Assembly (NCBI RefSeq): GCF_020509005.1
Contig: NC_063023.1
Location: 558,001 to 622,000 of the forward strand
Source: Fulvia fulva
Lineage: Eukaryota; Ascomycota; Dothideomycetes; Mycosphaerellales; Mycosphaerellaceae
DNA length: 64,000 bases
Direction of reading: 5' to 3'
Shown: positions 11,889 to 24,500 of the stretch, in pieces
Layout of the letters: each line of letters starts with the position of its first letter
Numbering within the stretch: position 1 is the first letter of the stretch
Notes under the pieces: model-generated
What the model was told of the DNA's origin: nothing
Seen by the model: only the letters and a program-made list of their open reading frames with translations
Database searches by the model: none
Position numbers and translations under genes: made by a program

Positions 11889-14800
11889 TAGGTAGTATCG
11901 TACGTATCTTACGACGTTACTTACTATACTAGGCTAGAAGAGGTTTTGCCTCTATAGTAGATTAAAAGTCCTTACTATACCTTAGTAGCTCGCTACTCTA
12001 CTATTATAGTATTTACGTACTATCCGGGTACGGAGGTTCTAAAAGGCTAGGATATATAAGGCTTTATCGATATATAGTCGATCCGCGATAATTTTGTAAT
12101 CTAATATAGCGATCTTCTATTATTATAGCTATACGTTAGCGATCCCTTACTAGAGATCGGACTTTAGTTTAAGTATACGTATCGTTATAGACCGGCTATT
12201 ATATACTTCTATATATAATTCTTCTTTATATAACTCCGTTTACTCCTATTCCTCTAGTAGCGTAGGTTTGTCTAACGGCTCTATACTTCCTTCGATAGGT
12301 TACTCGTTACTAGGCGTCTCTTCGACTAGGACTCTACTATCTAGTTCCGAGTCGACGTCACTACCTACCTCGGCGTTATTTAGTTCGAGTAGCGGCTATA
12401 TTACGTCTCGCTAGGCGAGGCGAGTTAATCGCCGGGGGGTAGTGACATCGCTAGTATAGTAGTCTTCTTTATCGTCCGAGTTACAAATTAATAGTGCTTA
12501 ATAGTTTATTAGTAGGTCGTCCTATACTTATATAGCGAACTAAGTAACGATATCTAGGTTATAGGGTTTTAGAATAGTCTATTATTAATACTACGTTCTA
12601 GTATCGTCTACCCCCGCCGGTATGTCCTAAGAGCGACGGGTAAGACTATCTAGTTTCGTTCCTTAGACGCCCGGGCGATAGGTAATCTTAAAGTTGAACT
12701 AGAATAGGAACTTAGCCTAGCGTACCTAGCGCTAGTTAAGCTACTTAGTAGTTATAAAGTACTTAAGATTACGGTAATCGGTAAGTACCGGAACTAGCTT
12801 ATCGTCTATAGCGCCGATAAGTTCCGGTTACTATTCCTCGAACGCCTTAATAATAGCTAGGAGCTCTTTATTATAAATGTCGTAGTTATATTCTTACGGA
12901 CTAAGCTTCTTCGAGTAGAACGCTACGGGTCTAGGGACGCTATTAATTATCTATAATAGTACCCCTATATTAACCTAGTTGCTAGAGTCTATTTCTACCT
13001 AAATCTACTCGCCTAGTTAATAATAGGCTAGTATACCTACTTAGTTAAAGCGCTACTTAAGTTCCTTAAAGGCTATATCGTACTATTAGGTCTATACGAA
13101 GGGTAGCTTCTTAACTACCTTACCGTCGACTTTACTCTTTTTACCTATCTTTGTAAGGTCTATAAGGCACGCGGTTACTTTAGAGAAGGCGTAGATAAAC
13201 TTCCTATAGAATCTAGTGAAGCTAAGGAACGTAAGAACGTCCTTAACGTTACGAGGTACCTCCTAGTTTATAATAGCTTCAATCTTTATAGGGTCTATCT
13301 TAACGCCCTCCGTCGTGATAATAAGGCCTAGGTATTTAATTCGTTTGACGTGGAATTCACACTTGTCGATGTCTACTAGTAGCCCTATATCCCGTAGTCT
13401 ATATAGAACCTTTTATACGTAAGCTCTATAATTATCTAAGGAGCCGTCTATATAAATTAGGACGTTATTAAGGTATACTATAGCGAAGTCGTCTAGGAAT
13501 TCTCGGAGGATATCGTTAATCTTACGCTACTAACTACTAGGGCTATTATAGAGGCCGAACGGAAGGACCTTAAACTAGTACAATCTATACCTAGTAATAA
13601 AGGCGGTTATCTATTCGTCCCCCTTACGGATACGTATATTGTTAAATACGGCGACAATATTAAGCTTAGTAAACCACTTAGCCTTAGAAACTCGCTTAAG
13701 TGTCTCCCTTAATAGAGGTATTAGATATCGGTCCTTAACTATAATAGTATTTAGGGCGCGGTAGTCGATATAGATACGGAGTCCGCCTCCTAGCTTTTTA
13801 ATAATTGACACGGGAGACGACATGTCTAATTTAGATAGTTCGACCGTACCGTTAGCTATACTATTATTAATGAATTTCTTAACGACTACTAGCTAGTCCG
13901 GGTTTATACTAAAGGCCTTCTTATAGGGTCGCTACGCTTCTAATCCTACTTTTAAGTTAATCGTATAGTCGGACGGGCTATACTTAGGCAGCTTGAACTC
14001 GCTCTTATACCTAAAGGCGTCGGCTAGGTCGTAATATTCGGGCGGTAGCTTAGCCTTTAGGTCCTATACCTTATTCTTATTTATAAAGATTTCTAAATTA
14101 TCTAGCGATATAGCGAAGGTATAGGTATACTCCCCGTCGTCGAAATCCTCCGGCTATAGTACGAAGAGCTTATCGGCGTCTAGCTAGTCTTATCGCTTCT
14201 AGGCTCGCTTTACTATACGATAATAGGCGTCCGCGCTAATAAAACAGATATCGGGTTCTAGCTCGGGTAATACTAGTTTCGGCGCCTTAGGCTTACTATT
14301 ATCGGCTTCTATTATAATCGTATAAGGCATACCGTTCTAGTAATAATATTAGTAGTAGGTAGGCTTATCAAAGCTAAGTATCTTATGTTTAAAGCTATAC
14401 GAAGGGTCGTGTTCTTCGAGCTAGGAGATACCTAGTACTAGGTCGTACTTATCGAGGTTAGTAACGTAGTATAGCTCTTAACTAGTATAGCTACCGATAG
14501 TAACGTCTATTAGTACTACTTCGAGTAGTTATATAGCCGCTCCGTTAGCTATACGTAGGCGTCTTAGCCTTTCTAGCTTAAAGGTAGGGACTTTGTTTAC
14601 GCGAATGAATCTTAGGTTAATAAACTTAGAGGAGGCGCTAGTATTAGAGAGGGTAAGTACGTTTGCTCTTCTACCTAATATACTAGTTATAGTACTAGTA
14701 TATACTATATACTTTCTATACGTTAGTTATATATATATAGGCGTATAAGTGTTACCCTTAGCTATTACTATATATAGGTATTCTTCCTCTCGGGTATATA

Positions 14801-15726
14801 TCTCGTAGTCTTGTTCTTCATATTTATAATTCGTAGATTCGTATATTACTCCTTTAGCGCGACGGTACTAAGGAGCTAGGCATTTCCCTAAACGAGTAGT
14901 ACTTCGATCTAGAGGGCTAGCGCGTCGGTTATAGCGTTAAGAGCGATAGGTATTTTACGGTCGACGTCGCCGGTACGCTACTTACCGCGGGAGTTATAAA
15001 GAATATATACAGGGTCGAGGCCGGTATATCTAGGTTCACGACGGCGGAAGTAGCGGCCTTACTAGCGTAGCCGGTCGCGGAGTTCGTCGGTAAGCTTAGG
15101 TAGTATAGTATAATACTAGGGGATAAGGCGTACGGCCTAGCTAGCGTTCTAGGTACGCGTAGAGACCGTAAGCGTATTATTTATAGTAGGCGGCGCGGCT
15201 CGTAGTACTATACTAGCGCTCTATTGTCTAAAACCCTATTAGCCTTGTCCTTAACTACTACGACGCCCGTTACTACCTTACTAGGTGTCCTTATCCTTAT
15301 CCCTCTTACTATATATAATCTTTACGGTATTATATACCTCTTCTTTGTCTTTAGCGATACGAATAAACTGGCTAACGGGGTCTATAAGCTAGTAGTCCTC
15401 TATCTTCTTTATCTAGAACTCGTTTAGGCTAATCTATAGCTCGTACGACACTATAGGCTTACTAGCCTTAGCGCTAAGGCGGCGGTATTCGACGATATAT
15501 TTACTAAACTCCTAGCCGTACTTCTACTTTAGCTAGTATAGGTCGCTTCTAGCCTTAAGCTTAATATCTCGAGGATTCTTACCGAAGTTATTGCCTAACT
15601 CGTACTATATGTCCTCGAGGCTTACCTATTCGTCGTTCTCGATAGCCGTACGGATAATATCTCTAGAGATACCGAGAGTATAACACTTAACGTAGTTAAA
15701 GATATTAAGGCAAGGTATTTATATAG
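11889..15726 (-). pseudogene. Gyp-3 pol relic (integrase N-term, RNase H, RT, protease), Ty3/gypsy
   Basis: Minus-strand relic of a third Ty3/gypsy family. Reverse transcriptase lies at about 13,820-13,200 (LRIYIDYRALN, LPFGLYNSP, a catalytic YLNN where YLDD is expected, then YLGLI). RNase H lies at about 13,100-12,700. The start of the integrase zinc domain is near 12,000-11,900. Protease and gag/pro linker lie upstream at 14,000-15,000. The stretch 15,720-15,430 reads as a Gag-like helix-rich segment. LINE-A truncates it on the left in the integrase. The X-LINE-A chimera interrupts it on the right at TSD 15,711-15,726, and it resumes at 18,160. Confidence 0.8.
15711..15726. repeat. TSD of X-LINE-A chimera (left copy)
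   Basis: The 16-bp sequence caaggtatttatatag is repeated exactly at 18,160-18,175, on both sides of the chimeric element. It is the hallmark of a single retrotransposition event. Confidence 0.92.
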
Positions 15727-18159
15727 ATAGATAGATTTGTTATTCCCCTATTCTAGGACCCTATCCGGCCTATATAGGTATATATCTATTATTATATATA
15801 AAGGGAAACCCGAATAGGTGAAAACCCTTCCCGCCCCCGACTACTCCTTATCTAGATTAGCTTTCCCTCTAAACGTACGTAGTCTATATTACTACCCCGT
15901 TAGCCCCCGCTCCTAGCCGGTCTCGTCGCGCTACGTCGTATCCTCTCTTCCTATACTACTCCTACTAGACGGTACTATTCTAGCTAGCCCTTCTCTAGTA
16001 TCTAGTTCGTAATACGCCGTAGGTCCTTAGCGTTGTTAAGAAGTGCCCTAATCGTCCGGTTCCTCGCCTTTACTATCTACTCCCCCCTTCCTAGCGACTA
16101 CCTCGGATAGACGAGGAGTACGTACCGTACGTTCTAGGAGCGATAGCCGTAGGGGTAGCTAGTATTCGTATATCCTAGAACCTTCCTCTATAATAGGTAC
16201 CTCTAGAGGCCGATGTATTCGCTTCGTAGTTAGGTTAGTATACTACTCTATACCCTTGTAAGGCGGTAGTAGATAAGCTTCGGGGGGTGCTTGACCGCGG
16301 ATTTTGTAGCTAACTATTCCTTAGGTTGTCCCGCTAGCTAAGGGCGTCTACTATACCCTATAACCTAGTTGTTCGACCTCTCTTTCTATAGTTACTCTAC
16401 AAACGATTTCTTACCTTCCTATTATATTACTAGCTACTCGTCCCTTACCCGGTAGTTCGGCTCGTTTCCGGGTCGAATGCCCCTATACGCTAGTACTAAT
16501 TCGCGGGCCCTTACGACTACACTAGCGATAACCTTCTATACTAGGTACTATACCGACTTGCCTAAGTAGGAGGTCCGTAGTCCCTAGATATATAGGTCGA
16601 TCGGCGGTATAGCGGTCTCGTACTTAAGTATCCTTATTAGTGTCGACTTATATACCCCGGTGACCTTCCTTAGGCATTAGTTTTGGATCTTCGCTAGCGG
16701 CGCGACGAGTCCCTTCGATAGGTAGGCCCTCTCGCCTAAGGACTATACTTGGCTACTATAGGTAAGGACTGGCCGTATAATAGCCGTATATAGGAGTTAT
16801 AACTACCGGAAGTCCGCCCCCTATATAGACGTAGTAAGCCTCTAGTATAATGCTATATTCTGTTTAGCTTTCCGTAATATTACCTATACGTACTTCCTCT
16901 ACTATAGCGCCGGGTCTACCTATAGTCCGAGGATCCTAAGCTAATTTGCCGGGTTAGTCGTGTGCCCCTATATCTAGATAGAAGCTTATATATTATAGAA
17001 CCGTAGCCGGCGCGTAAAGTGTATCAGATTGTACTTTTCTAGGGCAAACCGAGCCCCGTACCTCCTAGCCTAGTCCTCGTAGTAAGGAAGGAATCGTATT
17101 TAGTAAGCTAGCTACGAGATAAGGTAATAAGTCTTAACCGCGCTTTCCTACTTATCTAGTACTACCGTATAGCCTCGTTTCGAGAGGTTAGCCCGGAGCA
17201 AAAGCTTCCCTCTACGCCCTCCCTCCCTATTTGCTCCTTAAGCTAATATCTACCTCTATAGGCCGAAGCCCTTTAGTGCTCTCTATTGACCGACATACGT
17301 ATCCGTCCTCTCGGGCTATATAGACAGTATTAGCCGTCGCTACTAGTATATACTACGCCCTAGGTTTTAATGCCCTTCGCGTTACCGTAGCCTATCTCTA
17401 GAAAGCGGCCGTCTATACCTCGTAGGTTTGCTCGGGGCACACACTACGCCGGGTAGCGTACTCCTTACGTTTCTACCTACTAACTAATATAAAGTTCCTT
17501 ATTACCCTGCCCTCGATCCTCCCCAATTATAGAACTAATCTACTTATATTATACGTCTTTTCCCCGTCCTAATAGCCGTCTTTTCCTTGCTTAGGCTATC
17601 GTCTTTTCCTCGTCGTAATCTACTATATTAGACTAGGTGCGTTATGTAGCGGGATAGGTAGTGCCTTAGGCAAAACCCTCGTTCCTATACCGGGTATTTA
17701 ATAGGCCCTTATAGGCTTTATCGCGTATCTACCTACCTACCGTATTACCCGCTAGTAAACACTAGATTGTTTCGTAGTCCGCTCGACGCCGTTATATAGT
17801 CCGCTTAGTTGTTATTCTATAGTCCGCTCGTCTAATGTTCGTCGCTTAGTCCGCTCGGTTTATAGTCTCCGGAGGTAAAAATTCTATACTTATACTAGAG
17901 GTGTCCTATCGAGCGTATAGGCTACGGTTCCGCGCCCTTCTTATACGTAGAAATAAGAGGGACTCGCTCCCGACACGAGTATACGCTCGTCGGATGGTTT
18001 TTATACCCGTGTTACTAGTAGTCCTCTATTCGCCGCGGCTTCGCCTACGCTACGCGCCCGTCGCGCCTACGACGCTCTAGCGTAAGAATACTTAGCTCTC
18101 TCGTAGCTAGACGAGAGGTTCGTAGCCGACACTACGTATAGGTGATTCTCGTCGTCGAC
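15727..18159 (-). mobile_element. Chimeric retrotransposon: module X fused to LINE-A 3' part
   Basis: This 2.4-kb unit on the minus strand runs 5'-X (18,159-17,083)-LINE-A 3' part (17,082-15,727)-CTAT tail-3'. The LINE-A part begins just downstream of the FVDD motif and includes the rest of the RT and the C-terminal finger. Perfect 16-bp TSDs show that the fusion inserted as one piece into Gyp-3 rather than being assembled in place. Independent copies of the same module are fused at other LINE positions at 38,482 and 53,152. It is strongly RIPped. It has no complete ORF of its own and would have depended on LINE proteins in trans. Confidence 0.88.
17083..18159 (-). repeat. Module X, copy 1
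   Basis: About 1,077 bp, shared with 38,482-39,557 and 53,152-54,228 and not part of either LINE family. The 5' end on the minus strand reads GTCGACGACGAGAATCACC and the 3' end CGATTCCTTCCTTA. No open reading frame or known domain is recognisable. It has tandem short motifs based on GAGCGGACTA and GGAAAAGACG, easiest to see in copy 2. Confidence 0.88.
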
Positions 18160-20281
18160 CAAGGTATTTATATAGTATATCGTACCGCGATAGAGTCCTT
18201 ATAGCTCTCTTTCTAGTCGATATAGGAGAGCTCGCCTAAGTTGTCGAACTCTTTAGGATAGGGGAAACGTTAGTCGGTTTAGGTAGCGAATATTATAGTA
18301 TTATTAGTACGGGCTACTAAGGGTACGAGAGAACCGGCGCGGGTAGTACGGTTATAGGTACGGGCCCGATAGCTACTACCTACTAGAGTCTAAGAACGAC
18401 GGGTACCGGCTTATAGGAATTCTTCTAGACTAGTAGTCTACTATTCTTACTACTACGGCTATTACTATAGTCGTAACTACTTAGAGAAAGTGAGCGGGCG
18501 GTCTCGCTCGCTTAGTAAGGCGATAAGCCGGGCTTATATCTTAAGGTACGAGATCTTAGTGTCCTACTATATAATCTTAGCCTTAAGTTAGTCGACTTCG
18601 TCCTCTACTTACTCGAGATAGCTATTAGTAGTATTAATACGGCCTACTAGCTTATTAGTAATCTTCTTATAGTACTCCTTAGTTACGGCGTCGTCTAAGG
18701 CTATTTATAGTATCTAGATACGGGCCTTAGTATCTTCCTAGGATGTCTAATATATTATAGTATCGGCTTATATCTTATCTCGCTCGGTTACTATATCCTA
18801 TCGGTCTTCGAAGACGATATTATATTCTTCTTAGAGCTTCGCGAGTTTAGTATCGACTTGATCGCGTTCCTCGCGATAGCGTCGTACCTAGGCTCGAGAG
18901 TAGTCGAGTATAACCTTCTAGTAGGCGTACCTATCTATAGTACTCTTAACCTTAAGATATATAGTATTAGGCCGGAAGGTAACTACCCTCTTAAATGCTT
19001 TAGTATCGGCAATCTTATAGTTTATTAGATTATACTCGAAGTCTATATCGTCGAAGTCGATCTAGTCTATACGAGGAGGCGATATACTATTAATAAACTA
19101 TATAAAGTCGATACCTTTACTATCGTCCTTATAAGACGAGAGACGAGTATCTTTAATATCTAGTCGTACTAGCTTCTTAATCTCTATCCTACTACCCTCG
19201 TATCCTATTAAAGACTAAGGCGTATTATTAGTTATAGGAATTTGTAAATCGGGTATAAAAAGATAAGAGAGAGTAGACCTACCTATACCGAACGGCGGTA
19301 TGTCCCTATCTATTCTATTTCCTTACTTATACTATATCCTACTTACGCGGTCCGGATATATACTATCGCTAAGGATTAAGTTAAGCTAGTTCTAAAGTTC
19401 TAGGTTCTAAGGGTCTCTAATTAGTAACTCGGCTAAGATAGAGGGCGTGCGATATAGGTGCTACTATCGCTAAGTAATAGTAGTAGGTCGTATACTTAAA
19501 GGTCGTAGGGGAGGGCGTCGAGAGGCCTCGTCGGCGTTCTCTATTATCGCGAATTAATCGTACGGTCTAGTACTATTGTACTGTCTCGGGCGGTCTCGGT
19601 CTTGTACGTAGAGGTTAGCTATCTACTCGTAGGTAGGCGTAACTAACTATTACGGGCGAGAGTACTATAATAGGGTCGGATAAAGATATATATAGTTACG
19701 CGAGCTATCTAAGAGAGCGTAAGAAGCGCGAGAAGATAAAGTCGCGCGAATCGAGCTAGCGGGCACTAGCGGCCGCTAGCGCGCGGGCGTACGGCCAACG
19801 ATACTATATTACGAGGTAGTTAGTAAAAAGGGCTGTCTCGTAATAAGTATCCTTAACTAGGACACCTATAACTTCGACGAGATAGGGTTTATAATAGGTA
19901 TTATTACGTCTTAGAGCGTCGTTACGGGTTTAGAAAGGCGTAGTAGAAAGAGGAAGGTCGTTTAATAGGGTACTAGAGAATAGGTAATAGTAATTAAGAC
20001 TATTATTAAATAGGTATAGTATATATATACGGAAGTTAGGATACGTAATAGGGAAGGAAGAAGGACTAATATAGTATATAAAGGTATATAGTAGAATAGT
20101 ATTTAGTACTAAAGGTGTCTCTACTATTAGTATAGAGACTACGTCTCTTATACCTATATAGAGGGATATTGCTCTAGTCCTAGTTCTATTTTACTACGCC
20201 TTATCGGTTTTACCTATATCTTATCCTACGACGGTAGTTCCTCCGATAGTCTCGTACTAACTAGCTTAGCGACTTTAAGTC
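18160..20281 (-). pseudogene. Gyp-3 5' part (gag and leader), Ty3/gypsy relic
   Basis: Continuation of Gyp-3 beyond the chimera, opening with the second TSD copy (18,160-18,175). On the minus strand the stretch of about 19,250-18,200 reads as a long Lys/Glu/Asp-rich, probably coiled-coil Gag-like protein, with frequent TAG codons. From about 20,000 to 20,281 the sequence looks like non-coding leader or LTR. I cannot fix the LTR boundary because Gyp-1 inserted at 20,282. Part of this end may instead belong to the Cop-3 LTR that resumes at 46,914. Confidence 0.45.
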
Positions 20282-20286
20282 CTCTA

Positions 20287-20455
20287 TATAAGGGAGCCGT
20301 TCTTAATATAGGGCAAATAACGAAGTTGTTAGATAGGCTATCTAAGAGGAGTACGAGGTACGGAAAGTTAATATATAAGCCGAGGTATACGGGCCGGTAC
20401 GTACCGAGTCACGTGACCGACTGCTATTTACTAGACGTCCGCCTAGGCTGTGACA
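20287..20455 (-). repeat. Gyp-1 3' LTR
   Basis: 169 bp, about 90 percent or more identical to 46,739-46,908. On the minus strand it begins TGTCAC and ends in a TA that was presumably CA before RIP. It holds TCACGTGA at 20,409-20,416, intact although its CA and TG are RIP targets. Confidence 0.88.
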
Positions 20456-21579
20456 CTACCCCACCTCTAAAAAATCGGCCTGTCCTTAGTACTATTCTTT
20501 CTTACGACATAGGCCTATACGAAGGTCGTATCGTTCTCTAGATTATCCGCTTTATTATCTATCGCGTTATTATCTATTACTTCGTCCTCTATAACGTCGT
20601 CTTTGTCGTTAGTCGTTAAGTCGTCTATCGCTACGCTCTTACGCTTTACTACACTATTATTATCCTCGCTATATCGAATACCGAGAGAGTCGTAGCGATT
20701 TACAAAGTCTACGAGGCCTCCGTTATAGGCGCTATTATATAAGTATCTAAAGAGCTATAGGACCTAATACTATTCGAAGATAGCGGTACCGTTAAGCTTA
20801 TAGAGTTATAGGAAGCTTCCTGTTCGTATTAACGTATATTACTCGTATTCCTACTATCGGTCGCTTTTCTCGGGTCCGTACTATACGGGTCTTTATCTAA
20901 AGCTACTATCGCTATTAGACTAATATAGTTATCTATCTTATATAGGAGAGCTATAGGCGCTATTTCTACCTAAAGGTAGTGCCTACCTATAGTTACTACT
21001 TTAGCTATAACTAATACTAACGCGGAGGGGTTTGCTTTATTCGCTACCTATCCTTCTAGTACTATAAAGCCGGTAGGTATTAGTTTCCTTAGGCTGTTAT
21101 AGTAGAAGTCTCTAATAGAGGCGGCGGCTATCTCTATTATATCCTCCGCTAGCTCCTATAATAGATCCTCGTCGTCTCCTACCTAACTAACTAGATACTT
21201 ATACTAGCCGTACTCCCTCCGTATATTTAGGATCTTATCTATATACTAGAACTAATTAATTCCCTCTTCGTTCTCTACCTCGATCGGCGGTAGGGTTAGT
21301 TCTACTTAGCTAGGTAACGCTTTATATATAGGGAGTAAGAGGTTCGTATAGAATCTGTTATATAGGTTCCCTAGCGACCGCGGTAGGCTTAGGCGATACG
21401 TATCGTTCGGTAGTACTTCTGTTATTACGTAGGGGCCTACGTAGCGATAGTTAAGCTTCTTAGATAGCCGAGCTATATACTAGTTACGGGTACTTAAGTA
21501 GACTTTATCGCCTACCTCGTACGTAGGTACTAGCGTACGATATTAATTAGCAAAGTCGGCTTATAAGTCTTATATTATA
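20456..21579 (-). pseudogene. Gyp-1 integrase C-terminus and chromodomain
   Basis: On the minus strand, 21,560-21,380 matches the GPY/F region that ends Ty3/gypsy integrases: GDKVYLSTRN, then KLNYRYVGPYVI. From about 21,290 to 21,150 it continues into a chromodomain-like stretch (QYIDKILNIRR followed by QYKYLV). A chromodomain at this position defines chromoviruses and is thought to direct integration toward histone-marked heterochromatin. The remainder to 20,456 is the 3' untranslated part next to the LTR. LINE-A splits it from the integrase core at TSD 21,565-21,579. Confidence 0.78.
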
Positions 21580-24500
21580 GATAGATAGATAGATAGATTT
21601 GTTATTCCCCTGTTCTAGGACCCTATCCGGCCTATATAGGTATATATCTATTGTTATATATAAAGGGAAACCCGAATAGGTGAAAACCCTTCCCGCCCCC
21701 GACTACTCCTTATCTAGATTAGCTTTCCCTCTAAACGTACGTAGTCTATATTACTACCCCATTAGCCCCCGCTCCTAGCCGGTCTCGTCGCGCTGCGTCG
21801 TGTCCTCTCTTCCTACACTACTCCTACTAGGCGGTACTGTTCTAGCTAGCCCTTCTCTAGTATCCAGTTCGTAATGCGCCGTAGGTCTTCAGCGTTGTTA
21901 AGAAGTGCCCTAATCGTCCGGTTCCTCGCCTTTGCCATCCACTCCCCCCTTCCTAGCGACCACCTCGGATAGACGAGGAGTGCGTGCCGTACGTTCTAGG
22001 AGCGATAGCCGTAGGGGTAGCTAGTATTCGTATATCCTAGAACCTTCCTCTATAATAGGTACCTCTAGAGGCCGATGTATTCGCTTCGTAGTTAGGTTAG
22101 TATACTACTCTATACCCTCGTAAGGCGGTAGTAGATAAGCTTCGGGGGGTGCTTGACCGCGGATTTTGTAGCTAACTATTCCTTAGGTTGTCCCGCTAGC
22201 TAAGGGCGTCTACTATACCCTATAACCTAGTTGTTCGACCTCTCTTTCTATAGTTACTCTACAAACGATTTCTTACCTTCCTATTATATTACTAGCTACT
22301 CGTCCCTTACCCGGTAGTTCGGCTCGTTTCCGGGTCGAATACCCCTATACGCTAGTACTAATTCGCGGGCCCTTACGACTATACTAGCGATAACCTTCTA
22401 TACTAGGTACTATGCCGACTTGCCTAAGTAGGAGGTCCGTAGTCCCTAGATATATAGGTCGATCGGCGGTATAGCGGTCTCGTACTTAAGTATCCTCGTT
22501 AGTATCGACTTATATACCCCGGTGACCTTCCTTAGGCATTAGTTTTAGATCTTCGCTAGCGGCGCGATAAGTCCCTTTAATAGGTAGGCCCTCTTACCTA
22601 AGGACTATACTTAGCTACTATAGGTAAGGACTGGCCGTATAATAGCCGTATATAGAAGTCGTAACTACCGGAAGTCCGCCCCCTATATAGACGTAGTAAG
22701 CCTCTAGTACAATGCTATATTCTATTTAGCTTTCCGTAATATTGCCTATACGTACTTCCTCTACCGTAGCGCCGGGTCCACCTATAGTCTAAGGATCCTA
22801 AGCTAATTTGCCGGGTTAGTCGTATACCCCTATATCTAGATAGAAGCTTATATATTATAGAACCGTGGCCGGCGCGTAAAGTGTATTAGATTGTACTTTT
22901 CTAGGGCAAACCGAGCCCCGTGCCTCCTAGCCTAGTCTTTATAGATCTTGTGCTTCTCTTCTAGTAGCCTACAGTTCTCCTTAGTCGAGGAAGACTACGC
23001 TAGGATGTTTATGTCGTCTACGAAGCCGCTCGTAGCGGTGTTTTAGGATTCTAGGGCTAGGAGTAGCGTCGCTATAAAGAAGAGGAATAGAATAGGTACT
23101 AGCGTTAAGCCTTACGGGATTCTAGTATAGACTACTTGAAATAGGCTTCTATACTAGCCGACTAGGATCGACGTACTACGGTTTTGGAGGTAGGACCGTA
23201 CGAAGTTAACAAGCCACTTAGGGAGTCCTTTCGACCTTAGGATGTAGAGTAGCCGCGGGTATAACACGTAGTCGAAGGCTCCCGATATATCTAGGCTAAG
23301 TAAGGAAGCCACCTTGTCCCTATTCTTATACTAGATAGCCTTTACCTAAGAGGTAATAAGTTCTATCGCGGATAGCGTCGATCGCTATAGGCGCGCACCT
23401 ATCTAGGTGTCCGGGAGTAGGGAGTGTTCCTCTACCGCCTCGGAGAGTCTCGTTATAACCAGCTTCTTAAGCGCCTTCCTAAGAGTGTTAAGGAGCGCAA
23501 TTAGGCGGTACGACTTTACCTACGTATAGTCTTCCTTCTACGGCTTACGTAGGACTACTATCGTCGATTGTTTAAAAGCTATCGGGTAGTACCCGGTCTG
23601 TAGGTAGGCGTTAAAGATCGCTATAACTACTAGGGCTAGTTGATCTCTACACTTCTTTAGTAGCTCGTTTAGGATCCTATCCGGCCGCGGGGATTTCTTC
23701 GCCGGTAACTTCCTTAGTATAGCGGCAACTTCTCCCTCGGACACCTCCTATTAGACCGCGATACTAGGGGCTAGGGGAGTAGAGCTGTTTATATTACTTA
23801 GATCAGCCTCGACTAGGGGCGGGAAGAACTTGCTAGCTAGTAGACGCGGCTTGGCCTCGGGGTCGCTAACCGGGCCACTAGGCGATTGTAGCGCTAGGAT
23901 AGAGAAGGAGGGGCCCTGTGTAGGGTCCTATCGGGCCCATTTCGCTAGCTTCTACATCCTCTCTAGCTTACCGGCGATTTCTTCTACTATAGCCCTCTAG
24001 CCGACTGCTTTCTCCCTCCGTATTATAGCTTTCTTCTATTAGTATGCCTCCCTATATACGTTCTAGGCCTCCTCGCTATAGCTGCTCGTCTATACCCGGC
24101 GGGCTCTCCTTACTTCTCTTACTACCGTAGTACACTCCGGCGTCTAGTATAGTTTATACTATGTCGTTAGTTAGGTAAGCGGAACGTAAAGTAAGGTCGC
24201 TTTTCTTATTTCGTCTATTAACCCCTAGACTACTTCGTCTATCTCGTCTTTACTATTATATTACTACTACGCGATCTAGACTAGCCTCTTAGAGTTATCG
24301 AGGTACGCCTAGATATTAGCCTAGTGGGCCTTTCCCTAGTTTAGCTTAGGGGTTCTCGCTAGTATACGTTATATCTATATCGTAATAGAGGTCCTGACTA
24401 GTATATAGTCTAACGACGCCTCGAGTTTATATTCGATCCTATAGTAGGTTACCGTATAGTAGTAGCTATCTAAGATCTAGGAGAGGTCGATCGTGCCTTA

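Noticed and set aside
11870..11890. Short CTAT tandem repeats as CRISPR-like or microsatellite loci
   Set aside because: Each lies exactly at a LINE 3' end, next to a TSD in most cases. They are retrotransposon tails.
15224..15427. 67-codon plus-strand frame resembling a small membrane protein
   Set aside because: It is antisense to the Gyp-3 gag/protease region. Its hydrophobicity comes from the TA-rich RIPped sequence.
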